From Hymenobacter lucidus (GTDB taxonomy: Bacteria > Bacteroidota > Bacteroidia > Cytophagales > Hymenobacteraceae), in assembly GCF_020447265.1 (NCBI RefSeq), contig NZ_JAJADR010000001.1, forward strand, positions 806,001 through 870,000: a stretch of 64,000 nt of DNA. The letters are read 5' to 3'. Of this stretch, positions 42,236 to 52,661 are shown piece by piece (the first letter of the stretch is position 1; each line of letters begins with the position of its first letter). The position numbers were made by a program, and so were the translations under genes. A model generated the notes under the pieces. The model searched no databases, was not told where the DNA came from, and saw only the letters and a program-made list of their open reading frames with translations.

Positions 42236-42946
42236 ATGAAAACCCTCGTAAACATCCTGCAGCGCTCATTTTTGTTGGCAGCTCTGCCCGCTGCTCTGGC
42301 ATTCTCTAGCTGCGGCAACGACGATGATTCACCGGCGCCGGCGCCAGATCAGGGCAGCATTCTGGCGGTACACGCCGCCCCTTACGCCAGCCGCGTCGAC
42401 TTCCTGGTCGATGACAAAAAGCTGAGCGACATGGAATATGGCAAAACCAGTGGTTACCAGAACGTAAACACCGGTGACCGTAACATCAAGATCAACAACT
42501 CTACCACGAGTGCCGTGCTGCTGAATGCCACCCAGAATGTGGCTAAGAATGTGCGTTACTCCATCTTTGCCTACAACACCAGCAACAGTGCCGTAGCCTC
42601 GCTCGTCACCACTGACGACTACGGCACCATCGCTTCGGGTAAAGCCAAAGTGCGCGTTGTGCATTTGGCCCTGAATGCTCCAACCGTTGATTTGGGCCGT
42701 ACTGGCGTAGGTGCTGTGCCCATTGCTACCAACGTAGCTTTCGGTAAAGCTTCGGCTTTTGTAGAAGTTGATGCCGTAGCTACCGACCTGATTCTGCAGG
42801 AAACGACCAGCAAAGCGGTTATCAAGACGCTGGGCAACAAAACCTTTGCTAGCGGCAAAGCCTACACCGTGGTTATCCGGGGTGACGCTACCAACACGGC
42901 CAACTCGGCCGTAGCCCTGGCCGTCGACTACATCGAGAATAACTAA
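42236..42946 (+). CDS. DUF4397-domain lipoprotein
   Basis: 236 residues from ATG 42236; upstream in-frame codons lack a signal. The lipoprotein signal ends at Cys26 (AFSSCGNDDD) with a run of acidic residues that matches surface export in Bacteroidota. The mature part starts with SILAVHAAPYASRVDFLVDD and has repeated beta strands typical of DUF4397, a domain of unknown function found in secreted proteins. It is followed by a strong terminator. No operon partner is seen. Confidence 0.8.
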   Translation: MKTLVNILQRSFLLAALPAALAFSSCGNDDDSPAPAPDQGSILAVHAAPYASRVDFLVDDKKLSDMEYGKTSGYQNVNTGDRNIKINNSTTSAVLLNATQNVAKNVRYSIFAYNTSNSAVASLVTTDDYGTIASGKAKVRVVHLALNAPTVDLGRTGVGAVPIATNVAFGKASAFVEVDAVATDLILQETTSKAVIKTLGNKTFASGKAYTVVIRGDATNTANSAVALAVDYIENN

Positions 42947-42980
42947 CAGGCACCTTACTTCATGCCACGCCTGTTTTGAG

Positions 42981-43012
42981 AAAGCCCGCACCATTTTGGT
43001 GCGGGCTTTTTG
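42981..43012. terminator. Rho-independent terminator
   Basis: Arms aaagcccgcacc and ggtgcgggcttttt with a five-base loop and T run, after the DUF4397 gene. Confidence 0.9.
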
Positions 43013-43040
43013 TTGTCTACAGGCCGCCCAACAAAAAGCG

Positions 43041-43048
43041 TATCTTTG
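43041..43048 (+). promoter_or_regulatory. -7 promoter element (TATCTTTG) for ahcY
   Basis: Exact TAnnTTTG match, 28 bases before the ahcY start. No clean -33 box: the nearest upstream TTG is about 25 bases away. Confidence 0.6.
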
Positions 43049-43076
43049 TTGTTGAACCGCAAATAGCTACTGCATC

Positions 43077-44396
<1,320 letters not shown>

Positions 44397-44420
44397 GCAC
44401 TGCGCTTACCCCGCTGAATT

Positions 44421-44464
44421 AAAGAAAGACCCCAACCGGCTGCTGTCGGTTGGGGTCTTTCTTT
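44421..44464. terminator. Bidirectional rho-independent terminator
   Basis: Arms aaagaaagaccccaaccg and cggttggggtctttcttt are fully complementary. It lies between ahcY and the convergent unknown gene. Confidence 0.92.
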
Positions 44465-44489
44465 GGTAGGATGCTCACTTGCTGCGCTG

Positions 44490-44981
44490 CTACATCATGC
44501 CCGTTAGCGTAACCGACGGGCTAGTGTAGAGGGTGCTACCGAGCAATTGCCACTCATGATGCATCAGCAGCCGGTATTGTAGCTGGTTGCGGTGCTGCAC
44601 GACGGTGCCGGCTGAAGGCTCCCAGCGGTGCCCTAGCGTGAACCCCGATACTGTGGCAAACAAGCCACGAGGCTGAATCACGGAATCCTGTTTGTAGTAT
44701 TCGGCCAAAATAAACAGGCTGCTGGTGCCGAGGCTGGTTTTTTCCGTGGCGCTTCCGTTGCCTAAGGGCGTGTTAGCTGGAATGCCGGCAAGAAGATTCG
44801 GGGCCGACAAGGTCTTGGGCTGCGGCTTCGAACGGCCGCTGAGGGCCGCTATGCCAAGAAAGAAAAAGACGGCTACCGCTACGTTGAAGCGCTGTTTTAG
44901 CAGCTTTACAGCGTGAAAGAGCAAGTAAAACAACCCCAGATAAGCTACCAGGTTGAGCAAAGACCACAGGATATAGAGCAT
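44490..44981 (-). CDS. Hypothetical protein with N-terminal membrane segments
   Basis: 163 residues from ATG 44981 (MLYILWSLLNLVAYLGLFYL); upstream codons to 45020 are also open. The first 60 residues have two hydrophobic spans, followed by a polar region with no known motif (EWQLLGSTLYTSPSVTL near the end). The conserved DUF cannot be named. It is convergent with ahcY and divergent from the glycosyltransferase gene. Confidence 0.55.
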   Translation of the reverse strand: MLYILWSLLNLVAYLGLFYLLFHAVKLLKQRFNVAVAVFFFLGIAALSGRSKPQPKTLSAPNLLAGIPANTPLGNGSATEKTSLGTSSLFILAEYYKQDSVIQPRGLFATVSGFTLGHRWEPSAGTVVQHRNQLQYRLLMHHEWQLLGSTLYTSPSVTLTGMM

Positions 44982-45081
44982 ATTAGAAATAAGTTTGGGT
45001 ACAATACTACAAAGGAGCAAGCGGAAATTACTTGGTAAGTGCTTTTAGTGCTCAAGGTTAGCCAGGAGAGGTTTGAACCCG

Positions 45082-45089
45082 TATTTTTG
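45082..45089 (+). promoter_or_regulatory. -7 promoter element (TATTTTTG)
   Basis: Consensus match only ten bases before the ATG at 45099, which would give a very short leader. The -33 region is weak. Confidence 0.4.
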
Positions 45090-45098
45090 CCGTCACCT

Positions 45099-45875
45099 AT
45101 GCCCGCAGTCCTGCTTTCCGTCGTCATCATCACCTTCAACGAAGAGGCCAACATCGGGCGCTGCCTGGCCGCGCTGGGTGATGTTGCCGATGAGGTGCTG
45201 GTCGTTGATTCCTTTTCTACCGACCGAACCGTGGAAATCTGCCAACAGTACAGCGCGCAGGTCGTGCAGCATGCTTTCGAAGGCTACGTGGAGCAGAAAA
45301 ACTACGCCACCGCCCAGGCCCGCCACGACTACGTGCTGCAGCTCGATGCCGACGAGGTGCTGACTGATGCCCTGCGCGACGCTATCCGGACTGCAAAGGG
45401 CAACTGGCAGCACGCAGGCTACAGCTTGGCTCGCCTCACCAACTACTGCGGCACCTGGGTGCGGCACGGCGGCTGGTACCCTGACCGGAAGCTGCGCCTC
45501 TACGACCGGCGGCTGGGCCGCTGGGAAGGACTGCTGCTGCACGAGCGGTTCGAGGTAACGCCCGGCCAGCCCACCGGCACCCTGGCCGGCGACCTGCTGC
45601 ACTATTCCTACCATTCCGTGGAGCAGCACGTGAGCCAGCTCAACCGCTTTACCAGTATTGCCGCCGCCGAGCTGGCGCTGCGCGGCAAGCGTGAGGTCAC
45701 CTTATTTCACCTGCTGCTCAAGCCTGTCTGGAAGTTTGTGCACGGCTACTTTTTCCGGTTGGGCTTCCTCGATGGGTTTGCCGGCCTGTGCATTGCTACC
45801 ATTTCGGCCTGGGGCGTATTTCTGAAATTTGCCAAGCTGCGCACCACGCCGCCGGCACCTGCTCATCCGCTATGA
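45099..45875 (+). CDS. Family 2 glycosyltransferase (LPS core type)
   Basis: 258 residues from ATG 45099. The GT-A motifs are present: VVIITFNEEANIGRCL at the N-terminus, VVDSFSTDRT for nucleotide binding and QLDADEVLT as the D-x-D metal site. This resembles the WaaE/KdtX glycosyltransferases that add a sugar to lipopolysaccharide core. A C-terminal segment (LDGFAGLCIATISAWGVFL) may contact the membrane. The next gene overlaps it by four bases (ATGA), and that gene is a GT9 enzyme, so both act in surface glycan building. The donor sugar is unknown. Confidence 0.88.
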   Translation: MPAVLLSVVIITFNEEANIGRCLAALGDVADEVLVVDSFSTDRTVEICQQYSAQVVQHAFEGYVEQKNYATAQARHDYVLQLDADEVLTDALRDAIRTAKGNWQHAGYSLARLTNYCGTWVRHGGWYPDRKLRLYDRRLGRWEGLLLHERFEVTPGQPTGTLAGDLLHYSYHSVEQHVSQLNRFTSIAAAELALRGKREVTLFHLLLKPVWKFVHGYFFRLGFLDGFAGLCIATISAWGVFLKFAKLRTTPPAPAHPL

Positions 45876-46912
45876 GAACTTTTCTGGTCAGCCGTACCGA
45901 TGCCATTGGCGACGTTGTTCTCACGCTGCCCGTGTGTGCGGAGTTGCGCCAACTGGTGCCCGGCTGCCGCGTGGTGCTTATTGGCCGCACCTATACCCAG
46001 GCCGTGGCCGAAGCCTGCCCCTGGGTCGATGATTTTCTGAACTACGACGAGCTAAGCAAGCTTTCCGAAGCCGAGCAGGTAGCAGCGTTGCGGCACTACA
46101 AAGCCGAGGGCATCATTCACGTTTTTCCGAACCGCCTGCTGGCGCGGGTGGCCCAAAAGGCGGGTATTCCTATCCGCATCGGTACCCGTAGCCGCTGGGT
46201 GCACTGGCTCACCTGCAACCGGCTCGTGTCGCTCAGCCGCCGCCATTCCTTGCTCCACGAAGCCCAGCTGAACCTGAAGCTGCTGCTGCCCCTGGGCGCC
46301 AAAGCCGAATTTTCGCTGACTGATATCATTCCGCTGGTGCAACTGCGCGCTTCAGAAGCTTTGCCCCCGGATATTTCGGCCCTGCTGGCCGACCGCGTCG
46401 CCGGGCAGCTCAACGTTGTCCTGCATCCCCGGTCCCGCGGCAGTGCGCGCGAATGGGGCCTCGACTATTTTGGCCAACTGGCCCGGCTGCTGCATCAAGC
46501 CGGGCACCGCGTTTTCGTTACAGGTACGGCTGCCGAGGGTGAAGAGCTGGCGGCGTGGCTGCAGAAGCACCGTGCTTTTCTGGCCGCCGACCTCACCGGA
46601 CGACTTTCCCTGAGTCAGTTGCTTGCCTTTATTCAGGCTGCCGATGGGCTGGTGGCGGCCAGCACGGGCCCGCTGCATCTGGCGGCGGCCCTGGGCCGGC
46701 ACGCGCTGGGCCTCTATCCGCCGATGCGCCCCACGCACCCCGGCCGCTGGGCGCCGCTGGGCCCTCACGCCGAATACCTCGTTTTCGACCGGCCCGACTG
46801 CTCCGAATGCCGCACCCAGCCCGCCGCCTGTACCTGCATTAAGGCTATACTGCCCGTAGAGGTAGCCAGCCGGGTTCTGGCCTGGCAACTGCTGTCCTCT
46901 GCCCGATCCTGA
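45872..46912 (+). CDS. Family 9 glycosyltransferase (heptosyltransferase-like)
   Basis: 346 residues from ATG 45872, which overlaps the previous stop. The N-terminus MRTFLVSRTDAIGDVVLTLP is the family opening of ADP-heptose:LPS heptosyltransferases. Later DGLVAASTGPLHLAAALG is the nucleotide-sugar loop of GT-B type enzymes. Four Cys lie near the end (DCSECRTQPAACTCI), an odd cluster. It likely adds a heptose or related sugar to the LPS core. The O-antigen ligase-like gene follows. Confidence 0.9.
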   Translation: MRTFLVSRTDAIGDVVLTLPVCAELRQLVPGCRVVLIGRTYTQAVAEACPWVDDFLNYDELSKLSEAEQVAALRHYKAEGIIHVFPNRLLARVAQKAGIPIRIGTRSRWVHWLTCNRLVSLSRRHSLLHEAQLNLKLLLPLGAKAEFSLTDIIPLVQLRASEALPPDISALLADRVAGQLNVVLHPRSRGSAREWGLDYFGQLARLLHQAGHRVFVTGTAAEGEELAAWLQKHRAFLAADLTGRLSLSQLLAFIQAADGLVAASTGPLHLAAALGRHALGLYPPMRPTHPGRWAPLGPHAEYLVFDRPDCSECRTQPAACTCIKAILPVEVASRVLAWQLLSSARS

Positions 46913-46937
46913 CGTTATTGTGCCCTTTCTTAGTTCT

Positions 46938-48224
46938 ATGATGTCATCCTCGCTGGGGAGTACGTTGCGCCGGGCTTACCTCGATGGTCGGCTTTCACAG
47001 TATCTGCTGCTCATTGCCTGTCTAGCGGGTGTGGTTGGCCTGTTTGCGGCCCGGGCGCTGGTTTCTTTAAGCCCTGTAGCCGGGGTGGTGGCCGCTTTCC
47101 TCAATCCTAACATTAGGCAGGAACTGCCGCGGTGGCTGCGCAATGGGGCCGCTATTCGTCTGGCCCTGCTCTATTTGCTACTGCTGCTTAGTGGGCTCTA
47201 CACATCTGCCTGGCCGGAATGGCGGCACGAGGTCTTCCGCCAATTGCCTCTTATCGGCGTACCCTTGGCTTTTGCGCTGGCCGTTCCGCTCAGTCGGGTA
47301 CAGCGCTACGCCGTGGGTTGCTTCTTTACCATCGGCGCGGCCCTTATTGGTGGAGCTACCCTAGGCCGCTACCTGCTGCATCCGGCCGAAGCCAACATTC
47401 TGATTCAGGAAGGGCAAAACATTCCCTCGGTTACCCGCATCTTCCATATCCATTTCAGCATTATGCTGGTGCTAGCCACCTACTTCGGGTTCCTGCTTCA
47501 GCGTGATAAAACGGCCAGCCCGGCCATACGCTGGGCATTGCGGGCGGCTTCGCTGCTAGCCTTGGTAGTGCTGCACGTGTTGGCTTACCGTACAGGTCTG
47601 CTGGCCTTGTATGCGACGCTGCTGGCCGATGCGGTGCTGATGATAGTGCTGAAACGGCAATTCCTCGTCGGGCTGCTGCTGCTGGCTTGCCTGGTAGTAG
47701 TGCCCTACACTGCTTGGCGCAGCCTGCCGTCCATTCAGCGCCGGGTGGGAGGCTCGCTGTATGATATTTACCAGTTCACCAACGGCCGGGATATCAACAC
47801 CTCTTCTCTGTCGCAGCGCTTAGCGGCCTGGCAAACGGCGCAGAATGTTGCGGGCCGCAACCCCTGGCTGGGCGTAGGTCCGGCCGATGCCTATGATGCC
47901 ATGATGCAGGAGTATGAATGGCACGACTACGGCCTGCGGCCCGAAAACCGCGCCATGATCCACAACCAATACCTGCATTACCTGGTGGCCAGTGGCTTAG
48001 TGGGTCTGTTTTTGTGGCTGTTGGTATTGCTCACGCCCTTTTTGCAACCCGCGCAGCGCCGAAACCCGTACGTAGTGCAGTTTCTACTGATTCTAGGCGC
48101 CTCCATGCTGGTCGATTCACTGCTGGAAGTGCAGATTGGCTTCAACCTTTTCGTTTTTCTCTACAGCTTCCTCGTAGTAGCTACTGAAAGGCAGGCTCAA
48201 CTGACCCAACAAAACCCTGCTTGA
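46938..48224 (+). CDS. O-antigen ligase family membrane protein
   Basis: 428 residues from ATG 46938; a GTG at 46920 is an alternative. About 10-12 hydrophobic segments are seen, with a long periplasmic loop near residues 265-340 that holds ATSL-type ligase sequence (SQRLAAWQTAQNVAGRNPWLGVGP, then RAMIHNQYLHYLVASG). The Arg and His of HNQYLHYL are typical of the Wzy_C/O-antigen-ligase fold. It probably transfers a glycan to a lipid or protein acceptor. It follows the two glycosyltransferase genes by 25 bases and belongs to the same surface-glycan operon. Confidence 0.85.
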   Translation: MMSSSLGSTLRRAYLDGRLSQYLLLIACLAGVVGLFAARALVSLSPVAGVVAAFLNPNIRQELPRWLRNGAAIRLALLYLLLLLSGLYTSAWPEWRHEVFRQLPLIGVPLAFALAVPLSRVQRYAVGCFFTIGAALIGGATLGRYLLHPAEANILIQEGQNIPSVTRIFHIHFSIMLVLATYFGFLLQRDKTASPAIRWALRAASLLALVVLHVLAYRTGLLALYATLLADAVLMIVLKRQFLVGLLLLACLVVVPYTAWRSLPSIQRRVGGSLYDIYQFTNGRDINTSSLSQRLAAWQTAQNVAGRNPWLGVGPADAYDAMMQEYEWHDYGLRPENRAMIHNQYLHYLVASGLVGLFLWLLVLLTPFLQPAQRRNPYVVQFLLILGASMLVDSLLEVQIGFNLFVFLYSFLVVATERQAQLTQQNPA

Positions 48225-48250
48225 GCGGATTAGTATAATCTGTACATTTG
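48221..48250 (+). promoter_or_regulatory. Promoter TTG-N19-TACATTTG for the sigma factor gene
   Basis: TTG at 48221-48223, exactly 19 bases, then TACATTTG at 48243-48250, a full Bacteroidota promoter. It lies 51 bases before the sigma factor ATG and overlaps the last codon of the preceding gene. Confidence 0.75.
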
Positions 48251-48301
48251 TTTACACGGCTACTATTTTTTAACTAGACCAGCCGCAATTTTTTAGCGCC
48301 C

Positions 48302-48940
48302 ATGAGCGATTCTCCCGAACGGGTTCCAAAGTTGAGTAAAGAGGAAAAAGACCGCCGTTTTCAGGCGGAATTAATGCCTGTACTCGATTCTCTGTACAAT
48401 TTTGCCTTCCGCCTTACCCTCGACGAGGACGATGCCAACGACCTCGTTCAGGAGACGTATTTGAAGGCTTATCGCTTCTTCGAGTACTTCGAGCAGGGAA
48501 CCAACGCCAAAGCTTGGCTGTTTCGCATCCTGAAAAATTCGTTCATCAACGACTTTCGTAAGAAGAGCAAACAACCCGCTAAAGTTGACTATAGCGAGAT
48601 TGAAGGCTACTACAACACGGAAGACGTGGAGTCGGATGGCGACGCGGGTAGCACGTCGTCGGATATGCGGCAGCAGGCCGTGCGCGACCTGATCGGCGAC
48701 GAAGTGGCCAGTGCTCTGAACTCGCTGCCGGTTGATTTTCGCACCGTTATCATCCTTTGTGATCTGGAAGGATTTACCTACGAGGAGATGGCCAAAGTGC
48801 TGGATATCCCTATTGGTACGGTTCGCTCCCGTCTGCACCGGGCGCGTAACTTCTTGAAGGAGAAACTAGAAAAATACGCAAAATCAATGGGCTACGGTAA
48901 CGATATCGATGGCTCTGATGTTGGGGACGAAAACGAATAA
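48302..48940 (+). CDS. RNA polymerase sigma-70 family (ECF-type) sigma factor
   Basis: 212 residues. Region 2 has FRLTLDEDDANDLVQETYLK with FRILKNSFINDFRKKS, which binds the -10 element, and region 4 has VDFRTVIILCDLEGFTYEEM with GTVRSRLHRARNFL, the -35 recognition helix. It lacks regions 1 and 3, as in ECF sigma factors. A small zinc anti-sigma-like gene follows 20 bases downstream. It has its own consensus promoter. The genes it controls are not visible here. Confidence 0.9.
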   Translation: MSDSPERVPKLSKEEKDRRFQAELMPVLDSLYNFAFRLTLDEDDANDLVQETYLKAYRFFEYFEQGTNAKAWLFRILKNSFINDFRKKSKQPAKVDYSEIEGYYNTEDVESDGDAGSTSSDMRQQAVRDLIGDEVASALNSLPVDFRTVIILCDLEGFTYEEMAKVLDIPIGTVRSRLHRARNFLKEKLEKYAKSMGYGNDIDGSDVGDENE

Positions 48941-48960
48941 ACTTTACACCGGGCTCGGTT

Positions 48961-49251
48961 ATGGAAAACACTGCTACTACATCAACCAACCAGCACGCTT
49001 CTTCCCAGATGGAAGGGGCCGACTGTGAACGCGTGAATACAATTCTCGACCAGATTATCGTAGGCCAGGAGCCTAGCGTGGAAGACGAAGAATACTTTGT
49101 GAACCACGCCGAAGATTGCTCACCATGCTTCGATAGCATCGGTAAACAGCAGATTTTCATCGACTTCCTTGCTCAGCATGTAGGCCGTAAAGGTGCGCCC
49201 TCTGCACTTCCCCAAACAATTTTAGCGCGCCTTCAAGCGGAAATGGCCTAA
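48961..49251 (+). CDS. Zinc-binding anti-sigma-factor-like protein
   Basis: 96 residues with the ZAS-like pattern Cys22 ... His49-x3-Cys53-x2-Cys56 (NHAEDCSPC) that in anti-sigma factors binds zinc and holds the sigma factor. There is no membrane segment, so it is a soluble type. It lies directly after the ECF sigma gene. The partnership is inferred from position and motif. It precedes gmk by only nine bases. Confidence 0.75.
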   Translation: MENTATTSTNQHASSQMEGADCERVNTILDQIIVGQEPSVEDEEYFVNHAEDCSPCFDSIGKQQIFIDFLAQHVGRKGAPSALPQTILARLQAEMA

Positions 49252-49260
49252 TTTTACCCC

Positions 49261-49845
49261 ATGCAGGGTAAAATCATAGCATTTTCGGCTCCTTCCGGTG
49301 CCGGCAAGACTACTATCGTCCACCGGCTCATGGATCAGATTCCGGAGCTGAGCTTTTCCATTTCGGCCTGCACGCGCGATAAGCGCGGCCGCACCGAAGC
49401 CAATGGCAAAGACTATTACTTCATTTCCGTTCAGGAATTCCAGGAGAAAATCCGGCACGACGAGTTCGTGGAATGGGAAGAGGTATACGAAGGTGCTTTC
49501 TATGGAACTCTCAAGTCTGAGATTGAGCGCATCTGGGAAAGCGGTAAGCATGCTGTACTAGATGTTGACGTCAAAGGCGGGCTAAGCATTAAGGAGTTTT
49601 ACAAAGACCGTGCCTTGGCCGTTTTTGTGAAGCCGCCCTCCCTGGAAGTACTAGAGCAACGTTTGCGCACCCGCGCTACCGATTCAGCCTCTAGTATTTC
49701 GGCTCGACTCTACAAAGCCAACTTCGAGCTGACATTCGAAGACAGGTTCGATGTGACAGTCATCAATGATGATTTGGACCATGCCACCGAAACGGCTGCC
49801 AAGCTGGTGCGTGACTTCATTACCGCCGAGCCGGCTATTCTGTGA
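49261..49845 (+). CDS. gmk: Guanylate kinase
   Basis: 194 residues, a normal length. The P-loop is SAPSGAGKTT (9-18), then the GMP-binding region with SISACTRDKRGRTEANGKDYYF and VEWEEVYEGAFYGTLKSEIE, and the lid. It phosphorylates GMP to GDP with ATP. Its stop overlaps the nadD start by four bases. Confidence 0.97.
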   Translation: MQGKIIAFSAPSGAGKTTIVHRLMDQIPELSFSISACTRDKRGRTEANGKDYYFISVQEFQEKIRHDEFVEWEEVYEGAFYGTLKSEIERIWESGKHAVLDVDVKGGLSIKEFYKDRALAVFVKPPSLEVLEQRLRTRATDSASSISARLYKANFELTFEDRFDVTVINDDLDHATETAAKLVRDFITAEPAIL

Positions 49846-50423
49846 AGCAGCCCAAAATAGGGTTGCTCTTTGGCTCGTTCAACCCCATTCATACCGGCCA
49901 CGTCATTCTGGCGCACTTTATGGCCACGCATACCGATCTGGATGCGGTGTGGCTGGTAGTGTCTCCGCAGAGTCCGTTTAAGGTGGGGCACGAAATGCTG
50001 GGGGAGCGGGAGCGTTTTGAGCTCGTAAGCCTGGCCATTCAAAACAACGACCGGCTTCGGGCTCTGGATGTTGAGTTTGCTATGCCCAAGCCCAGCTATA
50101 CCATTGATACGCTCGATGAGCTGCGCCGCCGCTACCCCGACCACCGCTTCGTGCTGTTGATGGGTGAAGACAACCTGCCGGGCCTGCCCCGCTGGAAGCA
50201 GTCCGACCGAATTCTGGCCGAAAATGCGGTGTACGTTTATCCACGGCCCGGCGTAGATGCTACCGATGTAAACGCCCATCCCGGTGTGAAAGTGGTAGAG
50301 GCTCCGTTGCTGGACATCTCCGCTACCTTCATCCGCGACTGTATCCGGGCCGGCAAGTCGATTCGGTACTTGGTGCCCGAAGCCGTAGAGGGCTACATTA
50401 TGGAAAAGGGTTTCTGGCGTTAA
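49842..50423 (+). CDS. nadD: Nicotinate-nucleotide adenylyltransferase
   Basis: 193 residues with the nucleotidyl-transferase motif GLLFGSFNPIHTGH, then SPQSPFKV and MLGERERFELVSLAI, and the late SATFIRDCIRAGKSIRYLVP (the ISxTxxR motif). It makes deamido-NAD from nicotinate mononucleotide and ATP in NAD synthesis. Start codon GTG (gtgaag) overlaps gmk. A strong terminator follows. Confidence 0.95.
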   Translation: MKQPKIGLLFGSFNPIHTGHVILAHFMATHTDLDAVWLVVSPQSPFKVGHEMLGERERFELVSLAIQNNDRLRALDVEFAMPKPSYTIDTLDELRRRYPDHRFVLLMGEDNLPGLPRWKQSDRILAENAVYVYPRPGVDATDVNAHPGVKVVEAPLLDISATFIRDCIRAGKSIRYLVPEAVEGYIMEKGFWR

Positions 50424-50445
50424 TATTCCGCTACTTATACAACAC

Positions 50446-50481
50446 GAAAAGGCCTCGTCAGTTAACTGGCGAGGCCTTTTC
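50446..50481. terminator. Bidirectional rho-independent terminator
   Basis: Arms gaaaaggcctcg and cgaggccttttc around a loop that includes the small palindrome cagttaactg. It separates convergent nadD and frr. Confidence 0.92.
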
Positions 50482-50507
50482 ATGTTTGAAACATATTCAA
50501 TCTAACC

Positions 50508-51071
50508 TCAGATGGTCATGATTTCTACTTCCTTCTTGCTGAGCAAATCATCTACTTTGCTGATGTACGAATCCGTGGCTTTTTGCACTTTGGCTTCGGC
50601 ATCCTTGATGGAATCTTCGGCGGCACCATCCTTCAGCAGCTTGCGCAACGATTCATTCACATCCTTACGGATGCCGCGGATCCGTACTTTGCCGGCTTCC
50701 GACTCGGTTTTGGCCTGCTTCACTAGGTCACGGCGACGCTCCTCGGTCATAGGCGGAATGTTCAGGCGTACGCCCTCTGCATCCGACTGGGGGTTGAGGC
50801 CCAGGTCGCTGTTGCGGATGGCTTTTACGACTTCGGCAATTATGTTTTTCTCCCAGGGCTTGATGAAGAGCGTACGGGCATCAGGCGTCGTCACGTTGGC
50901 TACTTGGCTCACGGGCGTGGGCGTACCGTAATAGTCGACGCGCAGGCTGTCGAGCATGGCAGGGGAGGCCTTGCCCGCCCGGATCCGGCTCATTTCAACG
51001 CTGGTATGTTGCAGCGACTTGGCCATCGACTCTTCGGCTTCGCTGAGGTAAAACTGAATTTCTTCGTCCAC
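50508..51071 (-). CDS. frr: Ribosome recycling factor
   Basis: 187 residues from GTG 51071, giving the usual length and start (VDEEIQFYLSEAEESM). The frame is open to 51158, but the added residues do not match the family. Conserved blocks are RIRAGKASPAMLDSLRVDYY and LNIPPMTEERRRDLVKQAK. It splits post-termination ribosomes with EF-G. It is 97 bases downstream of pyrH in the common pyrH-frr pair. Confidence 0.95.
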   Translation of the reverse strand: MDEEIQFYLSEAEESMAKSLQHTSVEMSRIRAGKASPAMLDSLRVDYYGTPTPVSQVANVTTPDARTLFIKPWEKNIIAEVVKAIRNSDLGLNPQSDAEGVRLNIPPMTEERRRDLVKQAKTESEAGKVRIRGIRKDVNESLRKLLKDGAAEDSIKDAEAKVQKATDSYISKVDDLLSKKEVEIMTI

Positions 51072-51168
51072 TTTGGAAAGGTTAAGTGTTGAATGGTGAA
51101 GGTTAACTAACGAAAATGATGCGTCTGAAGAGCGTATTCGGTCTTTAGAACGCATCATTTAGGATTTT

Positions 51169-51957
51169 CTAGGCCTGCTCGGTAGGCTCAATGGCTGGTT
51201 GAAGGGCGCTGTGCTTGGAGTCGAGCTTGTGCGGCTTGTCGGGGCCGTTCATCGACACGCGAGTACCCACTGTTTCGCCCTCAATAAGGCGCTGCAGGTT
51301 GCCGGCCTTATTCATGTCGAATACGATGATAGGCAGGTTGTTTTCTTTGCACAGCGTGAAGGCCGTCATGTCCATCACGTTGAGGTTTTTCTCCATCACC
51401 TCGTCGAAGGTAATTTCCGGGTAGCGCACGGCCGTTGGGTCCTTCTCCGGGTCAGCGGTGTAGATGCCGTCTACGCGGGTACCCTTCAGCACTACGTCGG
51501 CTTCGATTTCAATAGCCCGCAGCGAAGCTGCCGAGTCGGTAGTGAAATATGGGGAGCCAATGCCGGCCCCGAAAATGACCACGCGGCCCTTCTCTAGGTG
51601 GCGCAGGGCCCGGCGGCGGATATACGGCTCACACACCCGCTGAATGGTGACGCCCGACAGCAGCCGAGTATTCACGTTGAGTTTCTCTAGGGCGCTCTGC
51701 AGGGCCATCGAGTTGATGACCGTGGCCAGCATGCCCATATAGTCGCCCTGCACCCGGTCGAGGCCGAAGGCTTCGGCTTGCACCCCGCGGAAGATATTGC
51801 CGCCGCCAATTACCACGGCCACCTGCGTGCCGGTAGCAGCAGCGGTTTTGATTTCCTCGGCGTATTGCATCAGACGGACCGCATCAATGCCATATTGCTG
51901 CTGGCCCATCAGGGCCTCACCGCTCAGTTTCAGCAGAATTCGGTTGTACTTCTTCAA
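51169..51957 (-). CDS. pyrH: UMP kinase
   Basis: 262 residues of the amino-acid-kinase fold: [13 protein letters not shown] at the start, [11 protein letters not shown], and [20 protein letters not shown]. It phosphorylates UMP to UDP. The C-terminal 25 residues extend past the usual end (polar, [19 protein letters not shown]). It precedes frr, the conserved pair. Confidence 0.96.
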   Translation of the reverse strand: MKKYNRILLKLSGEALMGQQQYGIDAVRLMQYAEEIKTAAATGTQVAVVIGGGNIFRGVQAEAFGLDRVQGDYMGMLATVINSMALQSALEKLNVNTRLLSGVTIQRVCEPYIRRRALRHLEKGRVVIFGAGIGSPYFTTDSAASLRAIEIEADVVLKGTRVDGIYTADPEKDPTAVRYPEITFDEVMEKNLNVMDMTAFTLCKENNLPIIVFDMNKAGNLQRLIEGETVGTRVSMNGPDKPHKLDSKHSALQPAIEPTEQA

Positions 51958-52062
51958 AGGGTGGGGGGTTAAGCGTGAAAGTGTCAGTCGTGTAAAGCCG
52001 CTGCTAGATTCTGCAGCGCCTCAGCGCAGTATATACTGCCAAACAACGAACGAGTTAAATAC

Positions 52063-52566
52063 TTAGTTGAACTGAATGAGCACTTGGCCTTTCGTGACGT
52101 TATCGCGCAGGCCCACCTTGATAGTGCCAATGGTACCGTCACCAGGAGCTTTCAGGATGTTCTCCATTTTCATGGCCTCTAGCACCAACAGCGGGTCACC
52201 TTTCTGCACCTGCTGGCCAGCTTCCACCCGAATTGCTACGATAAGGCCGGGCATTGGGGCTTTCAGTTCGTTTACTTTGTTGGCCGCCGCGTTGCTCATG
52301 CCCAACTTATCAAGCAGCAAATCAAACCGATCTTTGGCCTGCAGCTCAATCAGCTGACCGTTCAGTTTCAGCACGAAGGTCTTGGCGGCGTAGTCGGCGC
52401 TGATTAGTTCGGCCGAGTACGAACGGCTTTCATACAGAAGGTGGTAGCGGCCGTTGCCCAGCGCTACGAGGTCCCAATTGAAGGGTTCACCGTTGACGAG
52501 CGTCGAGCCGTTGGGGCGATAATCGATGTCCCAGGTCTGGTCGGATCCGGTGCTTACCTGTAGCAT
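52063..52566 (-). CDS. Biotin carboxyl carrier-like protein
   Basis: 167 residues from ATG 52566; earlier in-frame codons overlap the divergent peptidase gene. The C-terminal biotinyl domain (about 100-167) has LKAPMPGLIV and the biotinylation site EAMKME with Lys133, and ends DNVTKGQVLIQF. The first half has strand-rich sequence as in the biotin carriers of acyl-CoA carboxylases. It carries CO2 between the carboxylase and carboxyltransferase halves of a biotin enzyme; its catalytic partners are not in the window. It lies 105 bases upstream of pyrH. Confidence 0.88.
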   Translation of the reverse strand: MLQVSTGSDQTWDIDYRPNGSTLVNGEPFNWDLVALGNGRYHLLYESRSYSAELISADYAAKTFVLKLNGQLIELQAKDRFDLLLDKLGMSNAAANKVNELKAPMPGLIVAIRVEAGQQVQKGDPLLVLEAMKMENILKAPGDGTIGTIKVGLRDNVTKGQVLIQFN

Positions 52567-52661
52567 AGTGAGAGGGCAGATGGGCGGAAAAGGGCTTAAA
52601 GATAGGCCAAATCTGAAATATTTTCGGAACTTTAGCCCACATACCCCTATTGCCACTCTGC